NCBI GenBank assembly: GCA_033557465.1
Contig: CM066037.1
Coordinates: 513,724,686 to 513,788,685, forward strand
DNA: 64,000 bases
DNA from: Ichthyophis bannanicus
Taxonomy: Eukaryota > Chordata > Amphibia > Gymnophiona > Ichthyophiidae
Reading direction: 5' to 3'
Shown: positions 41,596-53,654 of the stretch, in pieces
How the letters are laid out: every line of letters starts with the position of its first letter
How positions within the stretch are numbered: the stretch's first letter is position 1
Translations under genes and position numbers: made by a program
Notes under the pieces: generated by a model
Database searches by the model: none
Seen by the model: only the letters and a program-made list of their open reading frames with translations
Told to the model about the DNA's origin: nothing

Positions 41596-42614
41596 TCATA
41601 TATGATGCAATAGCACCTTCAAATTGCATCATTCATTAATGGGATTATTCTGAGTCGCGTTTAGTGGGGATGGACGTCCAGGTTGGATGTCCATCCCCGC
41701 CAAATGCTGAAACCGTATGCCCTGCCAAAGCTACCTGCAGGTACATAGGAGATGTTTGGGGAGCTCTGGATAGGGGCAGGAGGTGGAAGGCTGAGGGAGG
41801 AGTGAGGGCAGGCAGAGATGCGACCCCAGACATACAGGGCCGATCCTGAGGTCCTGGGCTGTAAACCATGTACATGCCTTTCCAGTATCATTCCCATAGA
41901 TTTTAGCTGGATGGAAAGAAGTAGGACATATTTTTAACCGGTTAGATTTATATTGGTAAAAGTAAGTTTCAACATTATATGGCTCGGTATTCAATACACT
42001 TACAGTATTTAAGTGCCCTATGCAGTGGCATTATATGTATAGTGAGAATTCTTACAGACTGCCCCATAGTGGAGTGAGGAGCAACATGGACATTTCACCA
42101 AACCTTATGTAGAGTCAATGATATTCAGCCATTCTTTATATATTTAAACAGTTTCATTGAAACCAGCAAAAGGTTTCTCCGAAATGAACCTGCTTCGCTA
42201 CATGGATAGCAGATGAAGATTACCAGGTGGAGGGTAATTTTATAAGGAGCACCTACTCTATGCGGTAGGGGCTATTTTCTAAAGAAAAGTAGGTGCCTGC
42301 ATTTCTTTATAAAATACTATAGTAAGTAGTCAAAAACCCTATAGCTGGTGTAAACACCCGTTTCTAGATTTTTAAAGAATGTTCGTAAATTAAAGCCTTT
42401 TATGATGTAACTTTGTGCTCTCTCAAAAGACCGTTTAAAGACCTTTTTGTTTCCCAGTTAGGTTGTAGCAGAAGGAGGGGGGAGTGGATGGATGGGGGTC
42501 ACAGTCTGTTTTGTTATTTTGTATTTTCCCTGTATTATGTTTCACTGTGAATGTTGTAAATGGCAGCGGTTTATAAAGGTTTTAAAATAAATAAGTAAAC
42601 AAACTTTGTCACTG

Positions 42615-43349
42615 TGCATGTCATAGAAACATAGAAACATGATGACAGAAAAAGACCACATGGCCTATCTAGTCTGTCCTTCCATATCAACAACTACAAC
42701 AGTCCACTTTTTACCTTTAGAGATCCTCTGTGTTAGTCCCATGCTTTTTTGAATTCAGTTACTGTCCTCATCTCTACCACTTCCACTGGGAGACTATTCC
42801 ACAGATCCACTACTCTTTCCGTAAAGAAATATTTCCGCATATCACTCCTGAATCTATCTCCCTTCACCCTCATCCCATGTCCCCTCGTAGCAGAACTTGC
42901 TTTCAATTGAAAGAGGCTCTCTCCCTGAACATTTATGCCACGGAGGTATTTAAACATCTCAATCATATCACCTCTATCCCGCCTTTCCTCTAAGGTGTAC
43001 ATATTTAGATCCTTAGGTCTGTCCTCATAAGCTTTATAATGAAGACACTAATCATTTTAGTAGCCACCCTCTGCACCGACTCCATCCTGTTCACATCCTT
43101 TTGAAGGTGCGGTCTCCAGAATTGCACACTATACTCCAAATGAGGTCGCACCAAACACGTATACAGAGGCATTATCACCTCCTTTTTTCTGCTAGCCATT
43201 CCTCTCCGTATGCACCCAAGCATCCTTCTAGCTTTTGCCGTCGCCTTTTCTACCTGTTTAGCTACTTTAAGATCATCAGACACAACCACGCCTAGGTCCC
43301 GCTCTTCTTTAGTGGACAAAAGTACTTCACCCCCTATACTATATTGCTC
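42615..43349 (-). pseudogene. CR1-type LINE ORF2 C-terminus (family 2), copy a
   Basis: The minus strand encodes RT thumb and C-terminal parts: KEERDLGVVVSDDLKVAKQ, ARRMLGCIRRGMASRKKEV, LVRPHLEYSVQFWRPHL, and after a break RKYFFTERVVDLWNSLPVEV. The 3' UTR ends at 42,615 with repeated ATAGAAACAT. The segment 43,141-43,349 is repeated at 43,609-43,816. The copy is frameshifted near 43,030. Confidence 0.85.
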
Positions 43350-43608
43350 CCTTTAGCATGGGTGTATTTACCATTGCCTCAATGGATGGTGGCAATGGCA
43401 CCCGTAGTACTCGCAGCAATAGGATTAACACGGTTGTGGCTCTGTAGCCACGTTAAGAGCATGAGGACATGCTGCACAAGCACCCATTTGTTCCTGCAGG
43501 TCCAGTGCTATTCCCCAGGCTAATTTTTGGGATGAAACACTCCGTAAACTATTGTGTTTTAGTGAACATACCCCTTTGTACCTTAACAAACCCAATAGCA
43601 ACAAATGA
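43350..43608. repeat. insert between duplicated CR1 segments, Harbinger-like end
   Basis: These 259 bp separate two near-identical 208-209 bp CR1 segments. The right part has TTTTAGTGAACATACCCC, like the Harbinger-type terminal motif, and the left part has GGGTGTATTTACCATTG, a weak inverted counterpart. It may be a MITE, but target duplications are not clear. Confidence 0.45.
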
Positions 43609-44225
43609 GGTCGCACCAAACACGTATACAGAGGCACTATCACCTCCTTTTTTCTGCTAGCCATTCCTCTCCGTATGCACCCAAGCATCCTTCTAGCTTT
43701 TGCCATCGCCTTTTCTATCTGTTTAGCTACTTTAAGATAATCAGACACAACCACGCCTAGGTCCCACTCTTCTTTAGTGGACAAAAGTACTTCACCTCCT
43801 ATACTGTATTGCTCCCTTGGATTGCTGCAGCCCAAATGCATGACCTTACATTTTTTAACTTTAAATCCTAGCTGCCAAATTCTAGACCATTCTTCAAGCT
43901 TAGCTAGATCCCTCCTCATGTTATCTACACCTTCCTGGGTGTCTACTCTATTGCAGATTTTTTCTTATCATCCGCAAAGAGGCAAACCTTACCCGACAGC
44001 CCTTCCGCTATATCACTAACAAAGATGTTAAAAAGAATCGAACCAAGGACAGATCCCTGGGGCACACCACTGGTAACATCCTTCTCCTCAGAGTGAGCTC
44101 CATTTACTTGTACTCTTTGTCGCCTCCCACCCAACCAATTTCTAACCCAAGCAGTAACTTTAGGGTCCATCCCTAGGGTGCTCAGTTTGTTTATAAGTCG
44201 CCTGTGAGGAACAGTGTCAATAGTC
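43609..44225 (-). pseudogene. CR1-type LINE ORF2 RT (family 2), copy b
   Basis: The minus strand gives RT blocks: WVRNWLGGRRQRVQVNGAHS, SGVPQGSVLGSILFNIFVSD, then a CLFADDKK block with the catalytic aspartates. LEEWSRIWQLGFKVKKCKVM and the duplicated segment KEEWDLGVVVSDYLK ... LVRPHL follow. It is truncated at 44,225 on the 5' side and frameshifted at about 43,945-43,960 after FADD. Confidence 0.85.
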
Positions 44226-44390
44226 CATAGTGAAAGTACGCACCATCGTACTTACCCATGATTTACTAAATGGGGTTAGCGCGAGTGCACTCATTTATAC
44301 ACATAAATGACTAAAATACCCACACCTATGCACATTCTTGTCACCTAAATCTAGACTGCTCTTTATAAAGTTACTCCCTATGAGGTAGAT

Positions 44391-45064
44391 TCTGACTAGC
44401 ACTTAGCGGGGATATATGTCCTGGTCAGATGTATATTCCCGCCAAAGAGCTCCCCGCATATATAGCAAAGATGTATGGGGAGCTCTATACGAGGGTGGGA
44501 GGGGTGAGCCGAGGGAGGAGTGAGGGCGGGCCGGAGGCATGACCCCCAACCCGGACGTAAAGGGCCTATTCCAGCAATGGCCCTGTACGTCCGGGCATGG
44601 CCAGTTAGACGAGGAACTTATTCCACCTTGAAGATGGAATAAGTCCCTCCTGACGGCAGCGGCTGGCCAGCCCGGGACCCCAGACAGTGGTGAGATGGGC
44701 GGGTGGCCCCCCGCAGCTTGATCCTGGCCTCAGCAGGCCTGATCGAGGGTCAGGCGACAGGGAAAAGGACACTTTGATGCTGTGTGGGTGATCGGGGCTC
44801 CTGTATGGAGCTGCGGTACCATGGTGATGTGACGCCACTGCATCGCAGCTCCATGCAGGAGCCCAGGCTGAGCTAGCAAGGGAATCTGTGAAGCATATAG
44901 CAGGATGGAATTGTGGTATGTCTGGAACGTCCAGGCCCTGTGCCCCAATTCTGCTCCCATGGGGCCGTTTAGCTCCTGCAGGAGCAGAATTGGGTGCATA
45001 TCCGGGCCATCCAGATTTTGGACTCTGGACAGCCCAGATGTATCCTGATCAGAATTAGCCTCCA
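44391..45064. repeat. palindromic MITE-like element (CCTCTGAGG family)
   Basis: It begins GAGGTAGATTCTGACTAG and ends CAGAATTAGCCTCC. The inner palindrome is decayed (TATTCCACCTTGAAGATGGA). It has motifs shared with the 30.8- and 57.5-kb copies, such as the stretch around GCAGCTTGATCCTGGCC. Confidence 0.65.
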
Positions 45065-45659
45065 CATGTACAATTCAGTGGTCAAATATATATTCAGTGC
45101 TGCTGAGAAAGAGGCTAATATTCCTCTCATTCTTCTCTTCCCCCTAAAGCCCTGATGTTGCAGTCCCACTCACTGGGCTTCTGTAGCAGCCAAAGAAGAA
45201 TCTTTCTACACAGTCCTGAAATATACAGTACTTCATCCCTACCACACAATGTAAAAAAACAATGAAGCCCCCCAGCTCAAAAGGCTCACTGATGCCCCAC
45301 CCCCTCACTCAATGTTCATAAAAATGTCTTTGAAAACCTCGCTCCATTACCCCTTCCATCAAACAGAGCAACAGAGAATGATTGGATGGTTGGAGTTAAA
45401 AACGTCTCCTTCCAGTTCAATTTTAGAATTTTTTGGAGCAATGGGGGGGGGGGGGAGGGTAGGAGAGGGTATTGGGGACCCTCAAGTGAGAAGTCATTCC
45501 TTCAAGATTAGGTAATTAGGGAGGAAGGATTGTGGAGAGCTCTTGGGAAGACATTTTCTCCAAGATTGGATAAATTGATTTGGGGAGGAGGAGGTTATTC
45601 TAAAAGGGACAGGAAGAAGAATGGTTGGGCGTAGGAGTAGCTTGAGGGGGTATTCTTGA

Positions 45660-46677
45660 CTTAGAGACCCTTTAACAATGTCGTTAACAGTTAACTTGTG
45701 TTTTAGTGAGCAGTAACTGGCTGCGTGGGCAAGAAAACACAAGAAGCATTGCTCAGAAAACTGATATTCAGAAACTCCAACGCTTTTCGGCGAGAATGCC
45801 TTCTTCAGGGGGAACGCATAATGGCACGAACAGCACGTAAGTCTTGAAAAAGACTCCAACGGACCAGTAATGTATACTGGTCAGGAAACCAGAAGGCAAC
45901 TCGAGGATAATGTCTTAGAGCTGGAACTCTGGAACAGATGCTAAGCGGATTGATTTTCTGAACAGGGCCTGGAAGAAAGACCGTCTACTCAGCTGCTCAA
46001 CTTAACCAGGCAAGTTGGCTGAAAATCTGTTTGGAGTTAAGCAGTTAATTCGCTTAGCATCTGCTCCAGAGTTCCAGCTCTAAGAAGTTATCCTTGAGTT
46101 GCCTTCTGGTTTTCTGAACGTTCCTAAGTATACATTACTGGTTCGTTGGAGTCTTTTTCAAGACTTATGTGCTGTTTGGTGCCATTATGCATTCCCCCTG
46201 AAGAAGGCGTTCTCACCGAAACACGTTGGGGTCTCTGAATAAAATACCAATTTGCACCAGTTTTCTGACCAATGCTTCTTGTGTTTCCTGTGCTGTGTAC
46301 GGAGGTCACACTCTCTTGCTGTTACTGGCTGAGTGGGCAAGCCAGCTATTGACTGTTGAAACATGTTAACTGGTACTCGCATGCTAATGTGGAGAGTGGG
46401 TGGGTTAGAGGTGGAGTGTGGGCATGGTGAACGCATTAGTGTGCGAGTGAGGTTAACATAGCTCTTAGCACGGGTTCACTTAAGGGCGTCTCCATGGGTG
46501 CCATTAGGTGCACCCACATTACTTTGCTACTCATTATGGTATCCAGTCACGTATTAGCTGCTGGGAACCTATTGATCATGCACCCAATAGCTAATGCCAA
46601 GGCTTTGCACTTAAGATGCTTTAATGACGCTTGTTAAGTGTGAAACCTTAGTGGCATTTAGTAAAAGGGCTCCTTCA
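45660..46677. repeat. MITE-like repeat with a 555-bp inverted repeat inside
   Basis: The outer unit ends TTTAGTAAAAGGGCTCC at 46,677, and a weak counterpart (AGACCCTTTAACA) is near 45,663. Within it, arms 45,733-45,955 and 46,042-46,288 are reverse complements. They are flanked by direct repeats TAACTGGCTGCGTGGGCAAG (45,713-45,732) and TTACTGGCTGAGTGGGCAAG (about 46,322-46,341), which look like a target duplication. Each arm contains a CTGAAGA...GCC/ACC-GAAA motif. A similar outer family is at 60,745. Confidence 0.6.
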
Positions 46678-46679
46678 TG

Positions 46680-47379
46680 TTAGTCAGCAAAGTTTAGGTG
46701 CCCAAGTCTGACTGTCTTAAATCTAGGAGGTCATATTTTGAGTTCACTTCATCTCCACAATAAAAAATATTATGATACTGCAAAATAAGCAGCTTTTAAA
46801 TATGACAGGCACATTTCATTTTGCAAAATCTCTGCATCCATGAGTACACAAACAAAACCCTTCAGGTCAGGCCATCACTTTAAATCATGGAAAAAAATCT
46901 TCCCTATAAGTGGGACTTCTTTCATAACATCCCCAGGCACGCTAACCCGAGCCATTGTATATGTCACTGTAAAAAAAATGTTGAAGACACATTCAGATAT
47001 TTGAGTAGTGTGTTTTAGTCTATATAATCAGATTTTCTTTTGCGTAGAGCAGACCGATGAATACATGTTAAGTCCTTTTAAATGGATTGCAGTTTTATAG
47101 GGCAAATTATAATTTTATGACATGTTTTGTTATATCACTGGCACAGTTCCTCATTACTACCTCTCAGGGCTCTCAGCGAGCTTTTGTATGTTAATGGAAA
47201 ATGTAACTTTCTCCAACACTAAAAGCAGATCATAAAATGTCAAGTGATAAAAGCTGGTACCAAATACCAATATTTCTACTCTGTAATGCTATATTTGTTT
47301 TAAAAGACTCTACTGAAAATTTAAGAATCATAATACATCGCATAAGCATCCCATACTATCTAGAAAGAGAGAAGATGTT
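46680..47379. other. unassigned AT-rich sequence
   Basis: I see no repeat or gene. At 47,380-47,510 there follow a CR1 tip (ATGGTCCATCCAACCTGCCC) and an L2-type tail, both minus strand. Confidence 0.45.
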
Positions 47380-47552
47380 GATAGGTAAGGATTTAAATGG
47401 TCCATCCAACCTGCCCCTCTAGGCTGGTCTACTATTTTTTTTTTAATTTTATTTAGACAGTTTTTGTATACTGCCTTATCCTTCAATCAAGGCAGTCACA
47501 ACACAATTGGGGGATACATTTAACATGTGGGGATATGAGACACATACACTTT

Positions 47553-48129
47553 GGGGCATGTTTACTAAACGGCGCACCTGTGCGGGGCGCACCTGAGCGC
47601 CCTAAAATGATGCATTTAAGGGCTCTTAAACGCCCCGTACACGTGCGGGTCACATTAACGGGCCCCGCACACGTGCGCCGACAACGCGCACATTTGCGGG
47701 GCGGTAATGTGCGAAAGAGGCGTGCCAAGGCGAAATGAGGGCGGAGGAAGGCCCCCTAGGGGCGGAGAGACGGGGTCAGTGGGCGGAATGTGGGAGGGGA
47801 GAGACTCGCCGCACAGGAGCGTGCCCGAATCTGCAAAGACATTTACCGCCAGTGAAACACTCGCGTTAGAGGTGCTGTGCAGGGAAAAGAAACCGTTTCC
47901 GTCAGCAATGTGCAGCACAATAGTGGAAGCCCAAAAACCGTGAGCAGTGTGATCTATGTGCACAGATCAAACGCCGTAATGTCACAGGGCACTAACCACA
48001 CGGGCGCCGCGCACCTTAGCGCATCTGTCAATCACAGCTTCTGTGCTTCACGACGGAACGCCCACTCCTTATACGGCACCCGCTCGGTACCGCGGACCGC
48101 ACAACACCGGCCTTTAGTAAACAGACCCC
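47553..48129 (+). mobile_element. short PIF/Harbinger-like MITE
   Basis: The ends are GGGGCATGTTTACTAAAC and TTTAGTAAACAGACCCC. The interior is GC-rich, with GGGCGGAGAGACGGGGTCAG at about 47,760 matching the subterminal part of copy A near 8,980. Flanking triplets (TTT and TAA) do not match exactly. It is a 577-bp, deleted relative of the long elements. Confidence 0.75.
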
Positions 48130-48136
48130 TAATACT

Positions 48137-48312
48137 TACAGGGAACATGGGCTATGGAGGGTTAAGTGGCTTGCCCAAGACCACAAGGAGCACCTGTGGG
48201 ACTAGAAACCCCAGTCCTTCTGGCCCAAGGTTGCTGGCCTCTAGTGGGATTTGAACCCCTGACCTTCTGGCCTGAGGTACCTTGCCCCAACCACTAGGCT
48301 ACTCCTCTCCTC
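48137..48312 (-). mobile_element. tRNA-derived SINE (family 1), 5' part
   Basis: AGGGAACATGGGCTATGGAG to GGATTTGAACCCCTGACC and CCCCAACCACTAGGCTACTC are the reverse complement of the SINE head and body at 17,252. The LINE-like tail is missing. Confidence 0.85.
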
Positions 48313-48399
48313 TTCCTCTTTTTGTCACAAGTCTTACTCAGCCGGTGATGTTCTCCCTTCATGTCTGTCCCACACATGCTTAAATTCTGCCACTGTTTT

Positions 48400-48605
48400 T
48401 GCCACTACAAAGCTCTGGCTTGGTAACCAAGAAACAAGGGTTTGATTCCCACTGCACTCCTTGTGGCCTTAGACAAGCCACTTAACCCTCCATTGCCTCA
48501 GAAGAAAGACCTGGCAATCTACTGCACGTCACACTGCCAAGAAAACCCAGGAGCTGCTGTGTCGCCAGGAGTCAACACTGATTCAAAAGCACACATTGCA
48601 TTTTG
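48400..48605 (+). mobile_element. tRNA-derived SINE (family 2)
   Basis: It has AGCTCTGGCTTGGTAACCAA and a B box in GGGTTTGATTCCC. CAAGCCACTTAACCCTCCAT follows, then AAAACCCAGGAGCTGCTG and the 3' end CACATTGCATTTTGCA. It lies in CR1-like sequence (48,340-48,399, minus strand). The better-preserved member is at 59,324. Confidence 0.85.
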
Positions 48606-48662
48606 CAACTACTGCCATTAAAAGTCTGTTGCACGTATCCTCCAGCGTTTCAGCATTTCCTT

Positions 48663-49190
48663 GAACATAAGATCATAAGATGTGCCATACTGGGTCAGAC
48701 CAAGATCCATCAAGCCCAGTATCCTGTTTCCAACAGTGGCCAATCCAGGTCACAAGTACCTATCAGTTTCCCCAAAAGACAGAGGCTCCACAATGCGTGT
48801 TTTGGGGCAAGCAGTGGATTACCTGGGTCCTCTTTAATAATGGTCTATGGACCTTTCCTCCAGGAACTTGTTTTTTAAACCCAGCCACACTATCAGTTTT
48901 TACTACATCCTCCGGTAACAAATTCCAGAGTTATTACACAATGAGTGAAAAAATATTTTCTCTTATTAGTCTTAAACGGGTTACACTGTAGCTTCATTGC
49001 ATGTCCCCTATTCTTTCTACTTTTTGATGGCGTAAACAGTCGATCTATGTTTACCTGTTCCACTCCATTCATTAATTTATAGACCTCTATCATATCTGCC
49101 CTCAACCGTCTCTTTTCCAGGTTGAAGAGCCCTAACCTTTTAAGCCTCTCCTCATAGGGGTATCCTTCCATCCCCTTTACCATTTTGGCT
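48663..49190 (-). mobile_element. CR1-type LINE 3' end (family 1)
   Basis: It carries the 3' UTR (ATAAGATGTGCCATACTGGG) and the ORF2 C-terminus 48,893-49,183 on the minus strand (MVKGMEGYPYEERLKRLGLF, RKYFFTHCVITLEF). It is 5' truncated and frameshifted close to the end. Confidence 0.88.
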
Positions 49191-49560
49191 TGAGAGCTTT
49201 TCTACCTTCATCTTCTTATAATAGCCCCTTAAAGCTGATAGGGTCAAATAGAAATTGAGATGTTTTTTTTCAATATATACATTATAGGTGGTATTTTAGA
49301 AGCATTTCCATGCCCAAAAAGCAGCATTAAGACACATAGGTTGAAATACACATTTCAGTAGCATTTTAAAAGCTGCTTTTTGCAGACACGGAAACACTTA
49401 CCATGTCTTCCCAGGCAAAGGAATGATGGGGACAGGAAGTGGGAGTAGTGTGGGCAGTATCTACAATGCAGATGTGGATTCCCCATTTTATATAGGGAGT
49501 CCACATTCTGGAAAAAACATGTAGACATCAGCATTTACACCTGTCCCCAGGAACACCTAA

Positions 49561-49671
49561 GGGGTATGTCTACTAAGTTGGGCTAATGGTTAACCCGAGC
49601 CAACTGCATCAATAAGACCTAGTTGCAGATAGCCTGGGTTAACCATTAGCCTGGCTTAGTAGACATACCCC
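49561..49671. mobile_element. 111-bp Harbinger-like MITE
   Basis: GGGGTATGTCTACTAAG at the left and CTTAGTAGACATACCCC at the right form perfect inverted ends, flanked by TAA on both sides (49558-49560, 49672-49674). Inner parts GGCTAATGGTTAACCC and GGGTTAACCATTAGCC are also inverted repeats. It could fold into one long hairpin. Confidence 0.92.
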
Positions 49672-49776
49672 TAAATGTCTGATGGGGCATATATATATGT
49701 TGAATTCAGGCCCCCCAACCCACATCCTTGACCCCAGGAACCCCCCCCCCCCCCACCCCCAGCTGTGCCAACCCCA

Positions 49777-51605
49777 TATTTATTTGATTACATTTTTATA
49801 CCGCTCTTTCCAGAGATCAAAAGCGGTTTACAGTACTGGCTAAATGTTGCTAAATACCCTCATGTTAAATGTTGTAATGTACCCACATGTTAAATGTAAC
49901 CCTCCAATGTGATGTAACCATTTTGATTGTAGGATAAGGTGGTATACAAATCTGTCTAAAATAACTTGAACAATAAAAGTTACATATAACAGAATTTGAA
50001 CTATGTACAGTATAAACATTGATTTGAACAAGAATAGTTACATATAACAGGATTAGAACTATATACATGTCATGGGCTAATGGAATACAATATAAGATTT
50101 AACTTGGGTAGTTATGTACAAATTTTGGGCTAATATCAGAAAGCAATGAACACTATGCTGTAATATAGATTGGACTCATTTCGGTGTATTACCTTGAAGC
50201 TTGTTGCATGAGGAACTTAACCATTTGGCTTGGGACTTCGGTAGTTGATATTGGTTGAGGGGTGTGAGGAGGTGAGGCAAGAAAACCTTAGATTATATGA
50301 AGTTGTAGCATTCTTTGAACAACAATGTTTTTAGGTTTTTGCGGAAGGATTGAAGGTCTTTGTTAGCTCTTAATGTGTCTGGTAGCTTGTTCCATTGTAT
50401 GGGAGCTGCATATGTGAATGTTCTGTTGCTCGTAGTAGCAATGACTTTGCGTATAGTGTGAGGGACGTGTAAAGTGTTGAGATTGGGAGTTCTTTTAGTC
50501 CTGTTAGGGGGTTGTGTTTTGATGAGTGTAGAGAGGTATAATGGGGCTATGTTGTGAATTATTTTGAATGTTGTCATTATTATCTTATATTTTATGCAAA
50601 CTTGTATGGGGAGCCAGTGAAGTTCCATGAGGATCGGTGTGATATGATCCGATATCCGCACCATCATTAAGATTCGTGCAGTGATGTTTTACGCTATTTG
50701 AAGTATATTGAGCGTTTTCTTAGGTAGACCTTGCAGTATGCCATTGCAGTAGTCCAGATGGGGAGTTATGAGTGCCTGAACTACTGTTCTGAAATCAGAA
50801 TGGTCGATGATATTCTGTAATGGTTGCATTATTCTTAGTTTACGGAATATCATTCTGTTCAGTAGTCTTAGATGAGATTCCATAGTGAGATTCCTGTCAC
50901 GAGTAACACCCAGGTATTTAATTTCTTTTTTGATGTTGTATAGAATATTGTTTAGCAGGATTGTGGAAGGAGGATCAAATTCTGAGTTTCTAGAGATAAA
51001 CATCACTTCGGTTTTCTTAAGGTTGATATTCATATTATTCTTTTGAAGCCACGTTTGTGTTTCGATGAGGCAGGCCTCAATGGAATCATAATTGGGGTTG
51101 CAGATGTCCAGTGGAGTATACAGCATTATATCATCTGCGTATAGATGATAATTGAGCTTGTGGTTTTGGAATATTGCACAAATAGGTCTTATGTATAGGT
51201 TAAATAGGAGGGAGGATAAGGCTGATCCCTGAGGTATACCTTGCGTTTGTTGGAATGCATTAGATGTGTTTAGGTTGAAGTATACCTGTTGCACCCTATT
51301 GGATATGTAAGAGGCGAACCACTTCAGAGGAGTTCCTTTTATGTCAATGGACTCGAGTCTTGTAATAAGTGTCTGGTGGTTTACCGTGTCAAAAGCAGCA
51401 GTTATGTCTATGAATATTAGGATGAACATTTTCTTGCAGTCTTCGATGCCTTTAAGTAGTTTGTCAATTAGTACCAGAAGTAATGTTTCTACTCCGTGGG
51501 GGTGGCGAAAACCATATTGCTGGTCATCAAGTGCATTTGTGGCATCAATATGCTCTTGTAACTGATACTGTACAGATTTCTCGATGGTTTTGGCAATTAT
51601 ATGTA
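49777..51605 (-). pseudogene. L2-type LINE with RT, one in-frame stop
   Basis: From about 51,600 to 50,293 the minus strand is a single reading frame with one stop (TAA at 50,689-50,691). The RT palm is FIDITAAFDTVNHQTLITRL (about 51,359-51,418). SGIPQG is replaced by TQGIPQGSALSSLLFNLYI. The catalytic box is YHLYADDIMLY (about 51,118-51,150). The C-terminal domain has ITPILMELHWLPIQVCIKYK and NLKTLLFKECYNF. The 3' UTR of about 500 bp ends in the L2-type tail (TATTTATTTGATTACAT on the plus strand). The endonuclease is missing. This is the best preserved L2-type copy in the window. Confidence 0.9.
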
Positions 51606-51849
51606 AGCCTTCCGCGAGGCACTCTATAGATCAATCCTTCCCCCCCCCCCCACCAAGGCAATCAAGTGATCCTCCTCCTCTTTGCCCCCTGAGGTTACCC
51701 AGTGATCTTCCTTCCTTCCCTTCCTCCAGGCATCCTGGTGTTCTCTCCTCCCCTAGAAGGCCCCCTCCCTGACAGAACATATTCTCCCTACCTAACACTC
51801 CCCATAATAAGCATCCCTGAACTTACTTGAGTCATTGGTATGTAGTGGG

Positions 51850-52012
51850 AGCAGAAACGAGGCCCACTTGCTCCTGCTCAGCACGCAGTCACTCTTCAAA
51901 ATGGCACTGATGACCCTTAATGTTAATCTCACACTACTGGCAGTACTACAAGATTACCACTAGGGGTGATTGGCGCCATTTTGAAGAGTAACTGCATGCT
52001 GAGCAGGAGCTT
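51850..52012. repeat. hairpin MITE (CTTCAAAATGGC family)
   Basis: GCTCCTGCTCAGCACGCAGT then ACTCTTCAAAATGGC faces GCCATTTTGAAGAGT and CATGCTGAGCAGGAGC. The centre is AATCTCACACTACTGGCAG. A diverged relative is at 61,845-62,005. The C-rich run at 51,640-51,655 precedes it. Confidence 0.75.
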
Positions 52013-52019
52013 AACAGCT

Positions 52020-53650
52020 CTTTGTACATGATAATCTTTGATAGTGAAATTGGACTTCTCTATAGCTGAAAAATTAAGATATATCATAGAACTGAGACAA
52101 AAGATAACCCACCAGAACACCCAATCACAGGACCACTCATCAAATATCCTAAATTTTTCATAGCACAAATTTCCACTATATATTTTCTGTCAATAAAGAT
52201 AACTCCTAAAGCTCCTTATATATGACACAAACCGGAGATAACAGCTGAGCTGATTTACCAAAAAATCGTAATCCTTAAAACAGTTTGCAACAAAGTTCCT
52301 GAGCACACTGAAGAAGTGAAGAAAAAAATATACAAAACCTCTGAAATTAATCAACCTAGGCAGCCAAGCAAATAAAATTGCAGCAACACTAGACTAAAAC
52401 AGATCTCATGTAGACACATACAAAGGGGGTCATTTTAGAAGCCTTATTCGTGAGTGGTACATCTAAAAACAGGCACTTAGATGTGGAAATCATGGAGATG
52501 GCCCTGGAGCCATTTTAGAAAGCCAGATATTTAGACATCTCCATTGAGAGAATGTTCATGTAGTATAGGGGAGTGGTGGAGGTGTGGCCTGGGCGGAGCA
52601 AGGGAGATGCAGGCTGCGGTGTGATTTCACAATGGCACAAGCACATCTCGCTCGGTTTGTTGAGGTGTCCATGCCTGTACCTGTTCCTGATCAGTGGCTG
52701 CATGCTTCCAGGGAGAAGACCAAAATGTGCTTTCATCATTTCCAGGGCAAAGAAATCTGCCTATAAATACAGACTCCAAGCATATTACTGGCCCACCCCT
52801 GCACGTCTGAGTATCTGAAAGGGTGGGCCAAGACGTGCTATTCTCTCAATATAGACATCCCACCTTCTGAGCTATCCCAACCACGATGTTCAAATCCTGG
52901 TTCTGCAGGCGTGCAATTTGGGGACGTCTGCATTTGTGAAATAGCAAGTCTGGGTACATGCACAGGTGTAGGCTATCTGTGCAGACTCTGTCTCCAGATT
53001 TGGTTACTGGGATGTTCATTTTTTGGGATGGAGATGGAGTGATTTCAGAAGGCACTTATATGTGCCTCCCTTCATTGCTTCCACTCTCCCATATTTTTGG
53101 ATGTTCTGCTCTGGACATCCCAGATTCATCCTAGATGTCCCCTTGAAAATGCCACTTAAATTGTATGAAGGAAGAAAAAGAAGCAAGTACAGGAAATAAA
53201 ACAAAAAAAAAATATATAAAATGAAACCAAGATGAAAAATCATTAACCTTCAATTCAAAATGAAACAGACTATAACAAAGAAATACCAATGTCATCTTTC
53301 ACAGTGCTCTGCTCTCAGTGGCTCCCAGAAGCCCCTTAAGAACATTTTGCCATGTGAAACCTGCATTAATGACCCATAATAATTTCTGTCCTTTCTTAAC
53401 ACCATTTTTGCCTTGCAATATATATTTTTTGGCTTACCCGCTGGAAAGGAAGGTCAGAGCTTAGTGAAAGTAGAATAATACTTGTGATTCACCCAAGGGA
53501 TTGAGAGAAATGAGAATAGGTAATCAGGCTAAGAGAGGTGGCTGAGGGTTTCTATGGAGAACATGTAATTTTTTTCCTAACTTAGAAAATGGGCTGCATT
53601 ATATCAAGAAAATGGCTACAGATCACTTACATTGTTTGTGTGGGCACTCT
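52020..53650. other. unassigned sequence
   Basis: No gene or known repeat is evident. The part 52,440-53,160 has MITE-like wording (GTCATTTTAGAAGCC, CATTTTAGAAAGCC) but no paired ends that I can define. Confidence 0.4.
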
Positions 53651-53654
53651 GTAC

